Shown piece by piece: positions 26,517 to 36,189 of a stretch of DNA of 64,000 nucleotides (positions are counted from its first letter, which is position 1; each line of letters begins with the position of its first letter). The stretch spans positions 1 to 64,000 of the forward strand of contig JAQWWZ010000059.1 in assembly GCA_029254745.1 (NCBI GenBank), read 5' to 3'. The position numbers and the translations under genes were made by a program. This DNA is from Opitutales bacterium (GTDB lineage: Bacteria > Verrucomicrobiota > Verrucomicrobiia > Opitutales > Seribacteraceae). The notes under the pieces were generated by a model. The model saw nothing but the letters and a program-made list of their open reading frames with translations, was not told the DNA's origin and searched no databases.

Positions 26517-27018
26517 GTCCAAGCTCCTTTTGCAACAAGACAATCATAAATTATTCACTTTCTTTACCATTTCTTCTTTCCTACAGATTTTTTTTCCTTC
26601 TTCTTCTTTAACTATAAAGGTTCAAGTTGGGACCTTCGAATTAAAAAGAATGCCTGAGGTGCTGGGCAAGCGTAAGCACTGCCCCAATCAACCTCCGTAA
26701 CTAAAGCTTACCAAATCTCACGAAAAGTCAATCCTCCCCACCCTTTCCCTGGACACTACCCGAGTTAAGCAAGCAGCATGGCACACAAAGCCAGCATTCA
26801 CTGGGCAAATAAAAAGCAGAAAAAAAGTATGTCTTATTTCGACACAAACTTTTTACCAAAATCAACAAATTGTGCCCTCTGTACCAGAGGAAGTAGCCTG
26901 ATACTTGTGCGAAGAATGATGGTATTCAATTACTCGCTCGAGCAAACTGCCAGATTCAAAATAAAAGGATCTTGGATTTCGTATCGCATTTGATCTTCCA
27001 TTATGAAAAGATAAAAAA
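26517..27018. other. Gap without a recognised gene between aroF and the MORN-type lipoprotein
   Basis: About 500 bases. It contains the aroF leader, a smaller inverted repeat AAGGT...ACCTT near 26617-26636, and the terminator-like hairpin listed separately. The short open frames inside have unconvincing composition and no good start sites. I found no tRNA, SRP, RNase P or tmRNA signature. Confidence 0.4.
26643..26695 (-). terminator. Terminator-like hairpin in the aroF leader region
   Basis: On the minus strand GAGGT (26695-26691) pairs with ACCTC (26660-26656), and an inner GGGCA pairs with TGCCC. A T run (26647-26643) follows 8 bases later. It lies about 140 bases before the aroF start in the sense direction, so it could end an upstream transcript or act as an attenuator. 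The stems are short and interrupted. Confidence 0.35.
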
Positions 27019-27888
27019 ATGAAGATTTTAAGTTCAAAATATTTCATCCACATTTGGGTGTATTTTATTTACTTGATCCTTTTGGGATGTGAAAACCAAA
27101 CATCAAAATCAGAAACAGATAATAAAAACAAAAGCTACGCTCTCTCCAAGTTATTATTTGATGAGGAATACTGGGAAGGTACATCGACGGAATACAAAGA
27201 AAGGTTTTTTGTAAACGATCAGTTCTTGTTTTGTAAGACCAAAACCAAGAATTCATACTCTGGTGTTATAAAAGTAAGATCCAGAACCGGACTTGTTGCA
27301 GCCTCTGGTAGTTATGTTATGGGTTCAAGAGATGGAGATTTTTTTGAATGGCATGAAAATGGGAAGCTAAAGTCCAAATCTCAATATAAACAGGGAATGA
27401 GACACGGGTATTTTTATGTTTGGACGAATAAAGGGTCAATTTACTCGAGACAATTCTACCAGGATGACCTCGAGGACTTTGGACGATTTCCAGATCAAGG
27501 AGTAGTGGAAAGTGGACGAAGCCTTGATGCTATTCAGCTAGAAACATGGGAAGGTAAAGGCACAGAATTTTACTTTAAATTTGCGGGCGACCCAAAACGG
27601 GAGGGTATACTTTACATTCGCACTACTGAAGAGCTTTATAACGGGACTATAACCGCCTTAGATGACAAAGGGCGAAAAGAAGCTGTATTACGATATCGTA
27701 ACGGGAAATATCACGGTACTATTTCCAAATGGAATGACCAAGGAATGCTCTGGGAAGAAGGAGAGTTTGACCGGGGAAAATTAGTTCAATTTTCAATCTT
27801 AGAAGGCAAGCCGTTTGATGGAAACCAGATTATTGACATTACCGATTCCAAAGATATCGAATTGGTTAATATGCTTTTCAACGAATGA
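27019..27888 (+). CDS. Lipoprotein with MORN-type repeats
   Basis: The 289-residue protein starts with a lipoprotein signal ending in the lipobox LLGC. It carries repeats of the form DGDFFEWHENGKLKSKSQY, GMRHGYFYVWTNKGS and NGKYHGTISKWNDQGMLWEEGEF, which are MORN or YwqK-like motifs, short beta hairpins that pack into a sheet. Such proteins are envelope-attached, but a precise function is not known. The gene is followed by an IR (GGTAGA...TCTACC) and meets the regulator gene tail-to-tail. Confidence 0.75.
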   Translation: MKILSSKYFIHIWVYFIYLILLGCENQTSKSETDNKNKSYALSKLLFDEEYWEGTSTEYKERFFVNDQFLFCKTKTKNSYSGVIKVRSRTGLVAASGSYVMGSRDGDFFEWHENGKLKSKSQYKQGMRHGYFYVWTNKGSIYSRQFYQDDLEDFGRFPDQGVVESGRSLDAIQLETWEGKGTEFYFKFAGDPKREGILYIRTTEELYNGTITALDDKGRKEAVLRYRNGKYHGTISKWNDQGMLWEEGEFDRGKLVQFSILEGKPFDGNQIIDITDSKDIELVNMLFNE

Positions 27889-27937
27889 GAGGTAGAAAGT
27901 TATTCAAACTGTTTTCCTTATTCCTCTATCTACCAAT

Positions 27938-29299
27938 CTAATTTTCGATTTCGTATTGTTTAATCTTATTTCGGAGAGTTCTGACATTCAGGCCTAATTT
28001 TTTAGCTGCGTGGGTTTTATTACCATCACATTTTCTCAAAATTTTGGATATATGCATTTTTTCAATTTCTTCGATGGATTCAATCTCTAGGACAGAAGAA
28101 GAGGTGTCATCATCGCCTTGCTCATCATTGCTTAAATGTCCAAGACCAAGCAGGTCTCCATGCAATGGTTTGCCAACATCTGCAAGAATCACAGCTCTTT
28201 CCACCGCGTTTTCAAGTTCTCTTACATTTCCTGGCCATGCGTGAGCAATGATAGCCTTTTCACAACTTGGAGAGAAAGATATTTTGTCAATTCCATGCCT
28301 TTTTTTGTGACGAACTAAAAAAGTTTGAGCAAGTAGAAGGATATCTTCACCCCGCTCACGGAGTGGAGGCACAGAGATGGGAAAAACATTAAGACGGTAA
28401 TATAAATCCTCTCTAAATTTCCCTGCTTTTACTTCCTCCAATAAATTTCTGTTCGTAGTAGCAAGCACCCGTACTTTAACTTGAATGGTTTTATTTCCAC
28501 CGACTCGTTCAAATTCTTTTTCTTGAAGAACGCGGAGTAGTTTCGCCTGAAGAGCGGGTGAGATCTCGCTAATTTCATCCAGTAAAATAGTTCCTCCATC
28601 TGCCAGTTCAAACCGGCCTTCACGTCGCTCAGTTGCACCGGTAAATGAACCTTTCTCGTGTCCAAAAAATTCACTTTCCATCAGTGTTTCTGAAATCGCA
28701 GCACAATTCACACGGATGTAGGGTTGTTTAGCCAGCAAGCTGTTACGGTACAATTCTCGAGCAACTAATTCCTTGCCTGTACCATTCTCCCCTGTGATCA
28801 AAACTGTCGCTTCGGTTTTGGCGACTTTATCAACCAGAGTTTTCAAAGCTTTTACAGGATTACTCTCTCCAACAATATCAGATGACCGACTGTCACTTTC
28901 TTCGACATAATATTTTGTGACCCTTCTCATCTTATCAAAGGATGCCACTTTATCGACTACGACCTCAATTTGATCGAATGAAAATGGTTTAACAACATAA
29001 TCAAATGCCCCCATCTGCATGCAAGAGACTGCAGACTCAACAGATCCGTAACCAGTCATCATAACCACCATTGGCCCATCAGCTTTTGCCATGATTTCTT
29101 CAAGTAAATCTGTTCCCTCACCGTCCGGGAGTCGTAAATCTAAAAAAATAAGGTCAAAAGAATCCCTGGCTAAAATTTTACGGGCACCTTTAAGGTTGCC
29201 AGTTGAAGCGACAGAATATCTTTTGTTTCGCAGTTGGGTTTCCAATGCTTTGCGAATCATCAACTCATCATCTACCACTACTATCTTTTCAATCGCCAT
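27938..29299 (-). CDS. Sigma-54-dependent response regulator, NtrC family (second copy)
   Basis: A 453-residue activator: receiver domain with Asp10-Asp11 and phospho-acceptor Asp54, an AAA+ domain with Walker A GENGTGKE, the GSFTGA sigma-54 loop and LDEISE, and a C-terminal Fis-type helix-turn-helix (THAAKKLGLNVRTLRNKI). Compared with the copy at 10.8 kb it is shorter, lacking that protein's long linker. No kinase gene is adjacent. It starts 91 bases from the divergent glycan cassette and might control it, but no sigma-54 promoter could be confirmed. Confidence 0.93.
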   Translation of the reverse strand: MAIEKIVVVDDELMIRKALETQLRNKRYSVASTGNLKGARKILARDSFDLIFLDLRLPDGEGTDLLEEIMAKADGPMVVMMTGYGSVESAVSCMQMGAFDYVVKPFSFDQIEVVVDKVASFDKMRRVTKYYVEESDSRSSDIVGESNPVKALKTLVDKVAKTEATVLITGENGTGKELVARELYRNSLLAKQPYIRVNCAAISETLMESEFFGHEKGSFTGATERREGRFELADGGTILLDEISEISPALQAKLLRVLQEKEFERVGGNKTIQVKVRVLATTNRNLLEEVKAGKFREDLYYRLNVFPISVPPLRERGEDILLLAQTFLVRHKKRHGIDKISFSPSCEKAIIAHAWPGNVRELENAVERAVILADVGKPLHGDLLGLGHLSNDEQGDDDTSSSVLEIESIEEIEKMHISKILRKCDGNKTHAAKKLGLNVRTLRNKIKQYEIEN

Positions 29300-29390
29300 T
29301 ATCTAAATTCTACAAAATTGATGAAATATTGTCGATTTCCAACTGTAAATTTTCGTTTTCAAAGCCCACAAAGCATTTACCTTACAAGAA

Positions 29391-31595
29391 ATGGATAAAT
29401 TACCTGGAAAGATTGCTTTAGTAACTAAAAAATCTAGTTCCCCAAGAATACTTCTTTGGGTACCCTTACTTAAAAATCTAGCGAAAGAAAAATCTTCCTC
29501 CATATATGTCTTGCAAAATAATACTGCTGGCGACCCGGAGGTTGATGATATAGTTGAGAAGGGTGATCATGTACACCAGGTTACTGATCCCTCTAGCATT
29601 GGTGAAGACCAACTGGTTTTAATCGCTGACACACCTGAACATTTAGATTCTTACCAACTAAAAAAGATAAAAGCTCGTTATGGTTGCTTCTTAGGAGGCA
29701 TTAACGCTGCTAACCTAGCCGAGCAAATCGATTGCGCAAAGCAAGCAGGAGTGAATTTTCTAATCTGTGATCTTTTGCCTGCTGAAGTGGAAACTGTTCT
29801 GACCGCGCAGGATTTTAAATACTTTCTTAAAGTATGTAGATTTCTACCCCATGGAGAGATAGATCATTTCATCCCAGTCAAGGATTCAGATGCTCCTTCA
29901 TTTTGTTTCATCACTGATTCAAAATCAAAATTAAATCACACTGAAATTGATGACATCTACCTCAAAATCTTTCACCAAAACAAAGATTTTAAAATCATTG
30001 ATACCCGTGAATTAACCACGATTGATAAAATTAAAAAGGCATTAGAGATTGGGAGTAAAACTAGATTTATAATCAATAACCTGCCTCTCTCGCTTACGCA
30101 CTTTATTGCCGATTTTTGTCGGGCTCATTCTATCGAATTAAAATTTCTAAAAAGAAACCCTCATTACTCAATAGAAAGATACTTCCTCTCTTACAACGAA
30201 CTGGAGATACTGTTGTTTTTTGATCAGAATAAAGAGTTTTCAATTCGCAAAAAGTTCAATGATCTTTTTGAAAAGCAAATGACCGCTATTCACCCTACTC
30301 CATGCTCCAAGCAAGAAGGTAGATTAACCAACAGTATTTCACAGACACTCACCTACCTTGGGATTCTTGAATATCCTCATGATACGCAATCATCTAACAC
30401 CCTTCTATCAATCAGGGAAACGCAACAGTATCAATATCACACCTCCCGGCAAAAAGGAGCTTTTGTAAATGCAAACCCTTTTGCTGCTTTGGGAAAATCT
30501 TCTCGTTCTCATTCTCTACACAATGCAATAACTCACTTCCGATTACTTCATGAAACTGAAAAACAAGTACCTAATGTAAATGAATTTTTATTACATTATG
30601 CAAAGGAGATCATTGCATTATTTTTAGAGAATGAAACTTCTGATCTATTGGTTAATAGCTTTACCAGAATCATAGTCAGTGAAGAGAATTTATTTCATGA
30701 CGCCATACATTCCCATCTTCAGAAAAATTTACTTTTTCAAGATAAAATCAGGCTGCTCAGATTAATTAGTTTTTCAATTCTTACATATGGAAAAATAAAT
30801 GAGCGTAAAACAAAGTTCTTACTTTCACTACAAAACCTCAATATCGAGGTTGAATTCAAATTACTTTTCGCGCTTTACACAAACGACCCAAAATGGATTT
30901 CCGAAAACTTTATTAAACTGTACTGTTCCTCTGACAAGCTACGTTTTTACAAATTCTTCAATTTTTGCTTACTGAATCATTTACCATCTCCTCCGCACCT
31001 CAAGTTCTTCATGGAAAAGTGTTTCCAAGAAACAAAACAGGGACTCCCCCCTGTAATCTTTGAGAAAACTGATATAATAGAATCTATTTTATCCCCACAA
31101 AAGAATAGTTTTAACGAGAAAGAAATCTGCTTTCTAGGTGAAACTCTTGATTATTCCTTTTTGTTTAAGTGCGTCATTCACTGCGTCATGAATAAGAAGC
31201 TTACACAAGCTGAGCAAATCACCACATCCATGAATGCAAAAGATATGTCTGCTACTACCCAAGCAACTCTGCTCATGGTATTGTGTACAAACCTTTTGCT
31301 CAAAAAAAATGAGGCAGTTTCTGATTTGGTTGATAAAATTTTAGCCCATCAAGAAAAGATTAACCTAAGTGAAACCGAACCCTATTTTTTCGCTCTGATT
31401 TTCTCTATTCTCGCTGCCCAAAGTAAAAAGGAAACTTATGCATTAAATGCGAAAAAGGTTTACCAGAAATTCTCAGACAAGACCAATGATATTTCCCCGG
31501 TTATATTTGCTACCATAGAAGAAAATACAATCCCACCATCATCAATAGAAAAAGTAATAAAAATTCTAGATTCCTGCCTCAATCCGTTTCTCTAA
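29391..31595 (+). CDS. Large protein of unknown function at the head of a glycan cassette
   Basis: I do not recognise this 734-residue protein. It has no signal peptide or membrane helix. The first ~300 residues look alpha/beta with Rossmann-like alternation (KIALVTKKSS, RILLWVPLLK, LVLIADTP, GVNFLICDL), reminiscent of GT-B glycosyltransferases or a nucleotide-sugar enzyme. The rest (about 385-734) is helical, like tandem repeats. The DNA is very AT-rich. It precedes a sulfotransferase and two glycosyltransferases, so a role in surface glycan assembly is inferred. Confidence 0.65.
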   Translation: MDKLPGKIALVTKKSSSPRILLWVPLLKNLAKEKSSSIYVLQNNTAGDPEVDDIVEKGDHVHQVTDPSSIGEDQLVLIADTPEHLDSYQLKKIKARYGCFLGGINAANLAEQIDCAKQAGVNFLICDLLPAEVETVLTAQDFKYFLKVCRFLPHGEIDHFIPVKDSDAPSFCFITDSKSKLNHTEIDDIYLKIFHQNKDFKIIDTRELTTIDKIKKALEIGSKTRFIINNLPLSLTHFIADFCRAHSIELKFLKRNPHYSIERYFLSYNELEILLFFDQNKEFSIRKKFNDLFEKQMTAIHPTPCSKQEGRLTNSISQTLTYLGILEYPHDTQSSNTLLSIRETQQYQYHTSRQKGAFVNANPFAALGKSSRSHSLHNAITHFRLLHETEKQVPNVNEFLLHYAKEIIALFLENETSDLLVNSFTRIIVSEENLFHDAIHSHLQKNLLFQDKIRLLRLISFSILTYGKINERKTKFLLSLQNLNIEVEFKLLFALYTNDPKWISENFIKLYCSSDKLRFYKFFNFCLLNHLPSPPHLKFFMEKCFQETKQGLPPVIFEKTDIIESILSPQKNSFNEKEICFLGETLDYSFLFKCVIHCVMNKKLTQAEQITTSMNAKDMSATTQATLLMVLCTNLLLKKNEAVSDLVDKILAHQEKINLSETEPYFFALIFSILAAQSKKETYALNAKKVYQKFSDKTNDISPVIFATIEENTIPPSSIEKVIKILDSCLNPFL

Positions 31596-31659
31596 GATTT
31601 TTTTGTAAGAGTCCTGATTGCAATATGTTCAACGCTTCATGGGAGTTCTCAATGGAATT

Positions 31660-32496
31660 ATGAATGATCAAAATTTAATCTTTATCATTTCTCAACCAAG
31701 GTCAGGATCTACCTTCTTACAAAGCCTCCTGAGCAATAATTCACAAATTAATACCTCCAGTGAATCGTGGATGATGCTGGCATTATCCCCGTTACTTAAA
31801 CCCTGTTCGGTCAAGGAAGCAGATTATGATCATGCGATGGCCACGGATGCGTTCCATGATTATTGTGCTAAATTTAAGATTAACCACCAACAGCAACTTA
31901 AGAACTTTGCCTTTAATCATTATAGTCCAATGCTGCAGGGTTTTTCTTTGATTATCGACAAAACCCCTCGATACTGGGAAATAGTTAATGAATTGTATGC
32001 ACTTTTTCCAAAAGCAAAGTATATACTACTTCAAAGAAGCCCAGTAGATGTTGTTGAATCAATGATAAAGACTTGGAACTTCAAGACCTTAAACGATTTA
32101 AAATACCTGGGTCGCGATCTCCTTTTTGCTCCGCAAATAATCACCAATTTCCTCAATCAGCACGGAGATCAAGAGAATGTTCAATGCCTGACTTATCAAG
32201 AATTGATAAAAAATACTGTAAAAGTTACGGGTGATTTGTATGAATGGATCGGAGTCCCTTTTCGAAAAGCATACATAAATATTTCCAATAATTTAAAAGT
32301 TCTGGGGAAATATGGTGATCCATATGTGAATGGACAAGAGAAGCAAAATCAACAGGTTGCACCTCACTTTCAAGAATTCATCTGTGGATATGCTCACTCT
32401 CTCGGGTCCAAATATTTACAAAACTTTGGCTTATCAGATAAAAGTTTCTCAAAAACCAGAGACTTTGAAAATTTCAGAAAATCTTTTACAAAGTAG
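31660..32496 (+). CDS. Sulfotransferase family protein
   Basis: Transfers sulfate from PAPS, probably to a glycan hydroxyl or an amine. The PAPS 5'-phosphate loop is QPRSGSTFLQSLLS very near the N-terminus, and a second site like RSPVDVVESM matches the 3'-phosphate loop. The frame can be extended to a TTG at 31618, but the ATG at 31660 places the loop at its usual distance (about 10 residues) from the start, so I chose it. The DNA is AT-rich like its neighbours. Confidence 0.8.
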   Translation: MNDQNLIFIISQPRSGSTFLQSLLSNNSQINTSSESWMMLALSPLLKPCSVKEADYDHAMATDAFHDYCAKFKINHQQQLKNFAFNHYSPMLQGFSLIIDKTPRYWEIVNELYALFPKAKYILLQRSPVDVVESMIKTWNFKTLNDLKYLGRDLLFAPQIITNFLNQHGDQENVQCLTYQELIKNTVKVTGDLYEWIGVPFRKAYINISNNLKVLGKYGDPYVNGQEKQNQQVAPHFQEFICGYAHSLGSKYLQNFGLSDKSFSKTRDFENFRKSFTK

Positions 32497-32626
32497 TGGT
32501 CAATAAACAGACACTGACCGATCACCTAGATTTAAAAATAGTAGATTTCTTACTGATTCAATGTGGGCGACAGCGGGTACTACCCAATCCAAAACAAAGC
32601 ACGAAAAGGGTGTTACATTTTAACGG

Positions 32627-34123
32627 TTGAAGGTCAGTGCCATAGTATCAACCTTCAATTCTGCTTCTTTCCTACAAGGTTGCCTTCAAGATCTTATTAA
32701 CCAATCATTATATAAAGTTGGTAATCTTGAAATCGTTGTAATTGATAGTGGGTCGACTCAGGAAGAAAAAGCGATTGTCGAATCATTCCAAAAAGAGTGG
32801 GATTTCATTAAATACTTTCGTACTGAAAACAAAGAATCTTTGTATATGGCATGGAACCGAGGGATCTCCTTGGCAGAAGGTCAATATCTGACCAATGCCA
32901 ACACTGACGATCGCCATGACTGCAACTGCCTTGAAAAGCTTAGTAATACATTGGACGAAGATAGGGACATAGGATTGGTATATGGAAAAATAAAAAAAGT
33001 TTTTTCAGTAAATGATGAAGAAAAAACAATGGACGGGGTTGCCTGTGATTCCCAGCATTTTTTCCCCGGATCTCTCTTTTTACATTACCCATACGGAGCA
33101 CAGCCGATGTGGCGTGCCAACCTTCACTCTCAATTCGGAGCTTTTAATCCTGACTACCAAGCAATCGGGGACTATGAATTTGCCATACGCCTATTGTTTG
33201 GTGGAGTAAAAGCCAAATATGTACCTCAAGCAAAAGGAAATATGCTATGGCACCAAGGTGCTTTGTCCACTCAAGGGAACTTGGCATTAACAGAAAAAAA
33301 AGTTCTAACAGCGTCTCTTCGAAATGTTGACTTTATCAACAAGGTATACAATCACTGCCGACCTAATAATTTTGGCAAACAAGGAAATCGATACACTGAA
33401 TATTTATTGGACCTAAGCATCCGATCACTTTGCCACTATCCACAGTTTTCGGAGGGAAAGCCAACTTTCAATCTTGAATTCCATCAATTTTTATCAAGCC
33501 AGGAAACTAAAGACTTTAGAATGATAAATAACCAAGCACTGGTTGACTCTATCATGGGTAAAAAAGTCTCACCCAAGTTTTTGGCAAGAGCGAGTGAAAA
33601 AAAATGTCAAATCACAGATCACAACCTAAAGGTTTTGCAATCAGGTTTGAATAGCGATCCATTTATCCTTTTTGGTTCAAGAATTTCATTTCCGACAGAA
33701 ATGGAACTTAAAGGAGTCAAATCTGGTTATCTCCAAAAATGGGGACCTGAGATGGAAGATAATTTACTTGAAAGCAGTCTTTTTTACTTTGATAACAAAG
33801 TATTCAACGAGACTTACTTGGAGGGAATAAATCTGCAAAAATTACTTCAATATTCAAACGTGTTTATTTGGGGAATTAATGAAAAAGCTAAATGGCTTAT
33901 GGGAATATTAGGAAAACAAAATAATCTTTCCGTTTTTCTGTTAGATTCAAGCGAGGAAAATGTTCAGGGTAGCAAATTTCGGGTTTATCACCCGCAGGTC
34001 TTTCTTGGAAAAAAAGATATGGATAGGAATGCATTTATTCTGTGTATGAGCTCCATACACAGAAAATCTGTAATTGATCAAATTGGGCAAATCCAACCCA
34101 ATTCTCGTATTTTTCATATTTAA
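32627..34123 (+). CDS. Glycosyltransferase family 2 protein
   Basis: An inverting GT-A enzyme that builds a surface glycan from an NDP-sugar. The frame starts at TTG 32627 and gives 498 residues. The catalytic domain opens with VSAIVSTFNSASFLQ, has IVVIDSGST (Asp40) and the metal-binding TDD (93-95) in NANTDDRHD. The segment MWRANLHSQFGAFN is the family's acceptor side. The remaining ~200 residues are an extra C-terminal domain of no clear type, with a Rossmann-like NVFIWGINEKAKWLMGIL. A GT4 gene follows after two bases. Confidence 0.85.
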   Translation: MKVSAIVSTFNSASFLQGCLQDLINQSLYKVGNLEIVVIDSGSTQEEKAIVESFQKEWDFIKYFRTENKESLYMAWNRGISLAEGQYLTNANTDDRHDCNCLEKLSNTLDEDRDIGLVYGKIKKVFSVNDEEKTMDGVACDSQHFFPGSLFLHYPYGAQPMWRANLHSQFGAFNPDYQAIGDYEFAIRLLFGGVKAKYVPQAKGNMLWHQGALSTQGNLALTEKKVLTASLRNVDFINKVYNHCRPNNFGKQGNRYTEYLLDLSIRSLCHYPQFSEGKPTFNLEFHQFLSSQETKDFRMINNQALVDSIMGKKVSPKFLARASEKKCQITDHNLKVLQSGLNSDPFILFGSRISFPTEMELKGVKSGYLQKWGPEMEDNLLESSLFYFDNKVFNETYLEGINLQKLLQYSNVFIWGINEKAKWLMGILGKQNNLSVFLLDSSEENVQGSKFRVYHPQVFLGKKDMDRNAFILCMSSIHRKSVIDQIGQIQPNSRIFHI

Positions 34124-34125
34124 GT

Positions 34126-35277
34126 GTGAACCTACTCCATATTTCTACATTTTTACAAGGTGGTGCTGGGAAAGTCATTGCCGATCTTGCAGTTAAAGAG
34201 AAAAATAAGGGCAATAGTGTATGGGTTGTGTGTACGGAGCAGAGTGTTGAAAACTACTCAAACTATCCGGCTCACATAGATCAATTGAAGGATGAAAATA
34301 TTCCTGTTATTTTTCTTGAATCCACTTTCAATAGGAAACTTGCTAACATCAGGTTCGTTTCAAATCAATTGGTGGAGATTATCAATAAATATGGCATCGA
34401 TATCATTCACAGCCATGCTGGTACCCCAAGTCTTATTGCCATGATTTCCGCCACTAAAACGGGGAAAAAAATTCCTGTCATCCAGACCATGCATGGCTGG
34501 GGTATCTTCAAAACAAAGCTTCAAAAGAATCAGGATATCTCCACCTTAAATTTACTGGATAAAGTAGTTGCTGTGTCTAAAAGTTCAGCGAAAGTTCTTA
34601 GTAAAAATGGCCTCAAGCACGGTAATCTTTCCACCATCTACAATGGAATATCTCATGCTCAAAAACCAACACCAATTACAACTGATTCTGGAATAAAAAA
34701 AATAAAGCTGCTGAAATCAAAAGGCTATTTTATCGGAGGTTGCGTTGGCACGATTGACGAAAGAAAAAATCAAAGGCTTATCATTGAAGCCCTAAGAGAA
34801 TTACCAGTTACCATCCCCATCCAATTCTTCTTTATTGGAGAAGGAAAAATAATAAAAGAGTTAGATATATTATGCTTAGAATATGGCATTTCGGACAAAG
34901 TTCACTTTCTAGGTTACAAGCCTAATGGAAGAGAGTATATTTCCCACTTCAATCTCTTGGTTTGCCCTTCGCTATCCGAAGGGGCTCCTACCCTATCGAT
35001 GATGGAAGCTTTTGCTGAAAAAGTACCGATCTTAGCCTCCAATACTCCGGAACATGCCGAGGCTATCCAACATAAATTCACCGGCTTACTGTTTAGTAAT
35101 AATTCTCCAGATTCCCTGGCCAAGTTTTTGGAGATTTGCATAAAAGATGGGATTGCAAATCAATATACCGCTGACGCCTATCAACTTTTTGAAGAAAACT
35201 TTTTCTTCGAAAAGAATTCAAATAAGTACAACAAACTATATCAACTACTTCTCGAAAACATAGATTTGGCACGGTGA
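34126..35277 (+). CDS. Glycosyltransferase family 4 protein
   Basis: A retaining GT-B enzyme of 383 residues starting at GTG. The N-terminal acceptor lobe has STFLQGGAGKVIADLA with a glycine-rich loop (12-17), and IIHSHAGTPSLIA. The C-terminal lobe has GCVGTIDERKNQRLIIEAL, FIGEG and the catalytic E-x7-E type segment EGAPTLSMMEAFAEKVPILAS. It follows the GT2 gene with two bases between. The sugar added cannot be told. Confidence 0.9.
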   Translation: MNLLHISTFLQGGAGKVIADLAVKEKNKGNSVWVVCTEQSVENYSNYPAHIDQLKDENIPVIFLESTFNRKLANIRFVSNQLVEIINKYGIDIIHSHAGTPSLIAMISATKTGKKIPVIQTMHGWGIFKTKLQKNQDISTLNLLDKVVAVSKSSAKVLSKNGLKHGNLSTIYNGISHAQKPTPITTDSGIKKIKLLKSKGYFIGGCVGTIDERKNQRLIIEALRELPVTIPIQFFFIGEGKIIKELDILCLEYGISDKVHFLGYKPNGREYISHFNLLVCPSLSEGAPTLSMMEAFAEKVPILASNTPEHAEAIQHKFTGLLFSNNSPDSLAKFLEICIKDGIANQYTADAYQLFEENFFFEKNSNKYNKLYQLLLENIDLAR

Positions 35278-35351
35278 GGGGCAGTGAAAAATATTTTACT
35301 AAGTTGTCTGTAATTTCTTGATTTCACATAAGGATCGTCTAATAGTTAAGT

Positions 35352-36164
35352 GTGCCAAACGACAAAACATCATCACTAAAGTGGGCTATCGATGAACTAT
35401 CGAAACAAAGGCTCGAGTTTGAAAACCAACTTTCAATTGCCCAGAAAAGAGATGAAACCCGTGAACTGATCACCGAAGTCCATGCCCAAAAAGAAGCATT
35501 ACAGAAACGAATTTCCGCTCTCGAAGATGGCTTAAAAGTTTCCTCTGAACTGGTCCAAGTTCCTGTGCCTAATCTGGAATCCGATATTTCTGAGATCAAT
35601 GATAAATTGGAAATAGCCAAGGAAAGATTAGACAACTTAGAGCAAGAAGAATATTTTGAAGAACTTGGTCGCAAACTTAACGGCAAGCAAACCCAGGATT
35701 CGAGCACGACCTCTGAAAAAGTTACCTTAGGGACTAACGACACCAATAATTTGGAAAAAACAGCTGCCCTCCCTTCCTCATTTTCTTCTTTTTCTGAATC
35801 ACACTTGCCCATCACATCCGAGCCGGATTTCAATTCGCCAGATATCAGTGATACAACAGCTTCTACATCTACCCCTACTGCTACAATGAAACCTACGTCC
35901 AGCCGAATCCAACAAACTGTGCCTAACACCTCGGATGCTGAAAGTTCTCGATTACCAGAGGAGGAATCTGACCGTTCCACAGAGCAAGCAACCATCACTA
36001 CCAATAACCTTTCTTCTGTGCCCGTAGCAAACCTTGAGGAAACTGCAGAAAAACTCGGGGTCGAGCAAGATTTTTTGGTCGAAAAAAGTATACAAGCGGT
36101 TTTAAGAATGGTTGCACGAAACGGTGGGAAACTTACTTTCCCGTTAGAGGTTGAGCAGGCTTAA
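35352..36164 (+). CDS. Coiled-coil protein of unknown function
   Basis: The 270-residue protein starts at GTG. Residues about 15-110 are highly charged with heptad-like pattern, predicted coiled coil. About 115-220 are Ser/Thr/Pro-rich and probably disordered. The last ~45 residues (from NLEETAEKLGVEQDFLVE) look like a compact helical end that could bind a partner. No signal peptide or membrane helix is present. A strong terminator follows 26 bases after the stop. Function unknown. Confidence 0.6.
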   Translation: MPNDKTSSLKWAIDELSKQRLEFENQLSIAQKRDETRELITEVHAQKEALQKRISALEDGLKVSSELVQVPVPNLESDISEINDKLEIAKERLDNLEQEEYFEELGRKLNGKQTQDSSTTSEKVTLGTNDTNNLEKTAALPSSFSSFSESHLPITSEPDFNSPDISDTTASTSTPTATMKPTSSRIQQTVPNTSDAESSRLPEEESDRSTEQATITTNNLSSVPVANLEETAEKLGVEQDFLVEKSIQAVLRMVARNGGKLTFPLEVEQA

Positions 36165-36189
36165 ATACACTTTACTTTTTACAAAAAAT

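Noticed and set aside
26659-26684. Possible pseudoknot: GTGCT/AGCAC crossing GGGCA/TGCCC
   Set aside because: The two stems would leave loops of zero length on both sides, which is not sterically feasible. The nested hairpin reading was kept instead.
26515-26700. 61-codon plus-strand frame in the aroF leader region
   Set aside because: Composition is Phe/Ser-rich by accident of a T-rich leader, there is no ribosome site, and it overlaps a structured region on the other strand.
26778-26993. 71-codon plus-strand frame before the MORN-type lipoprotein
   Set aside because: No ribosome site and no coherent domain, and the Lys/Ser-heavy translation looks like noncoding DNA.
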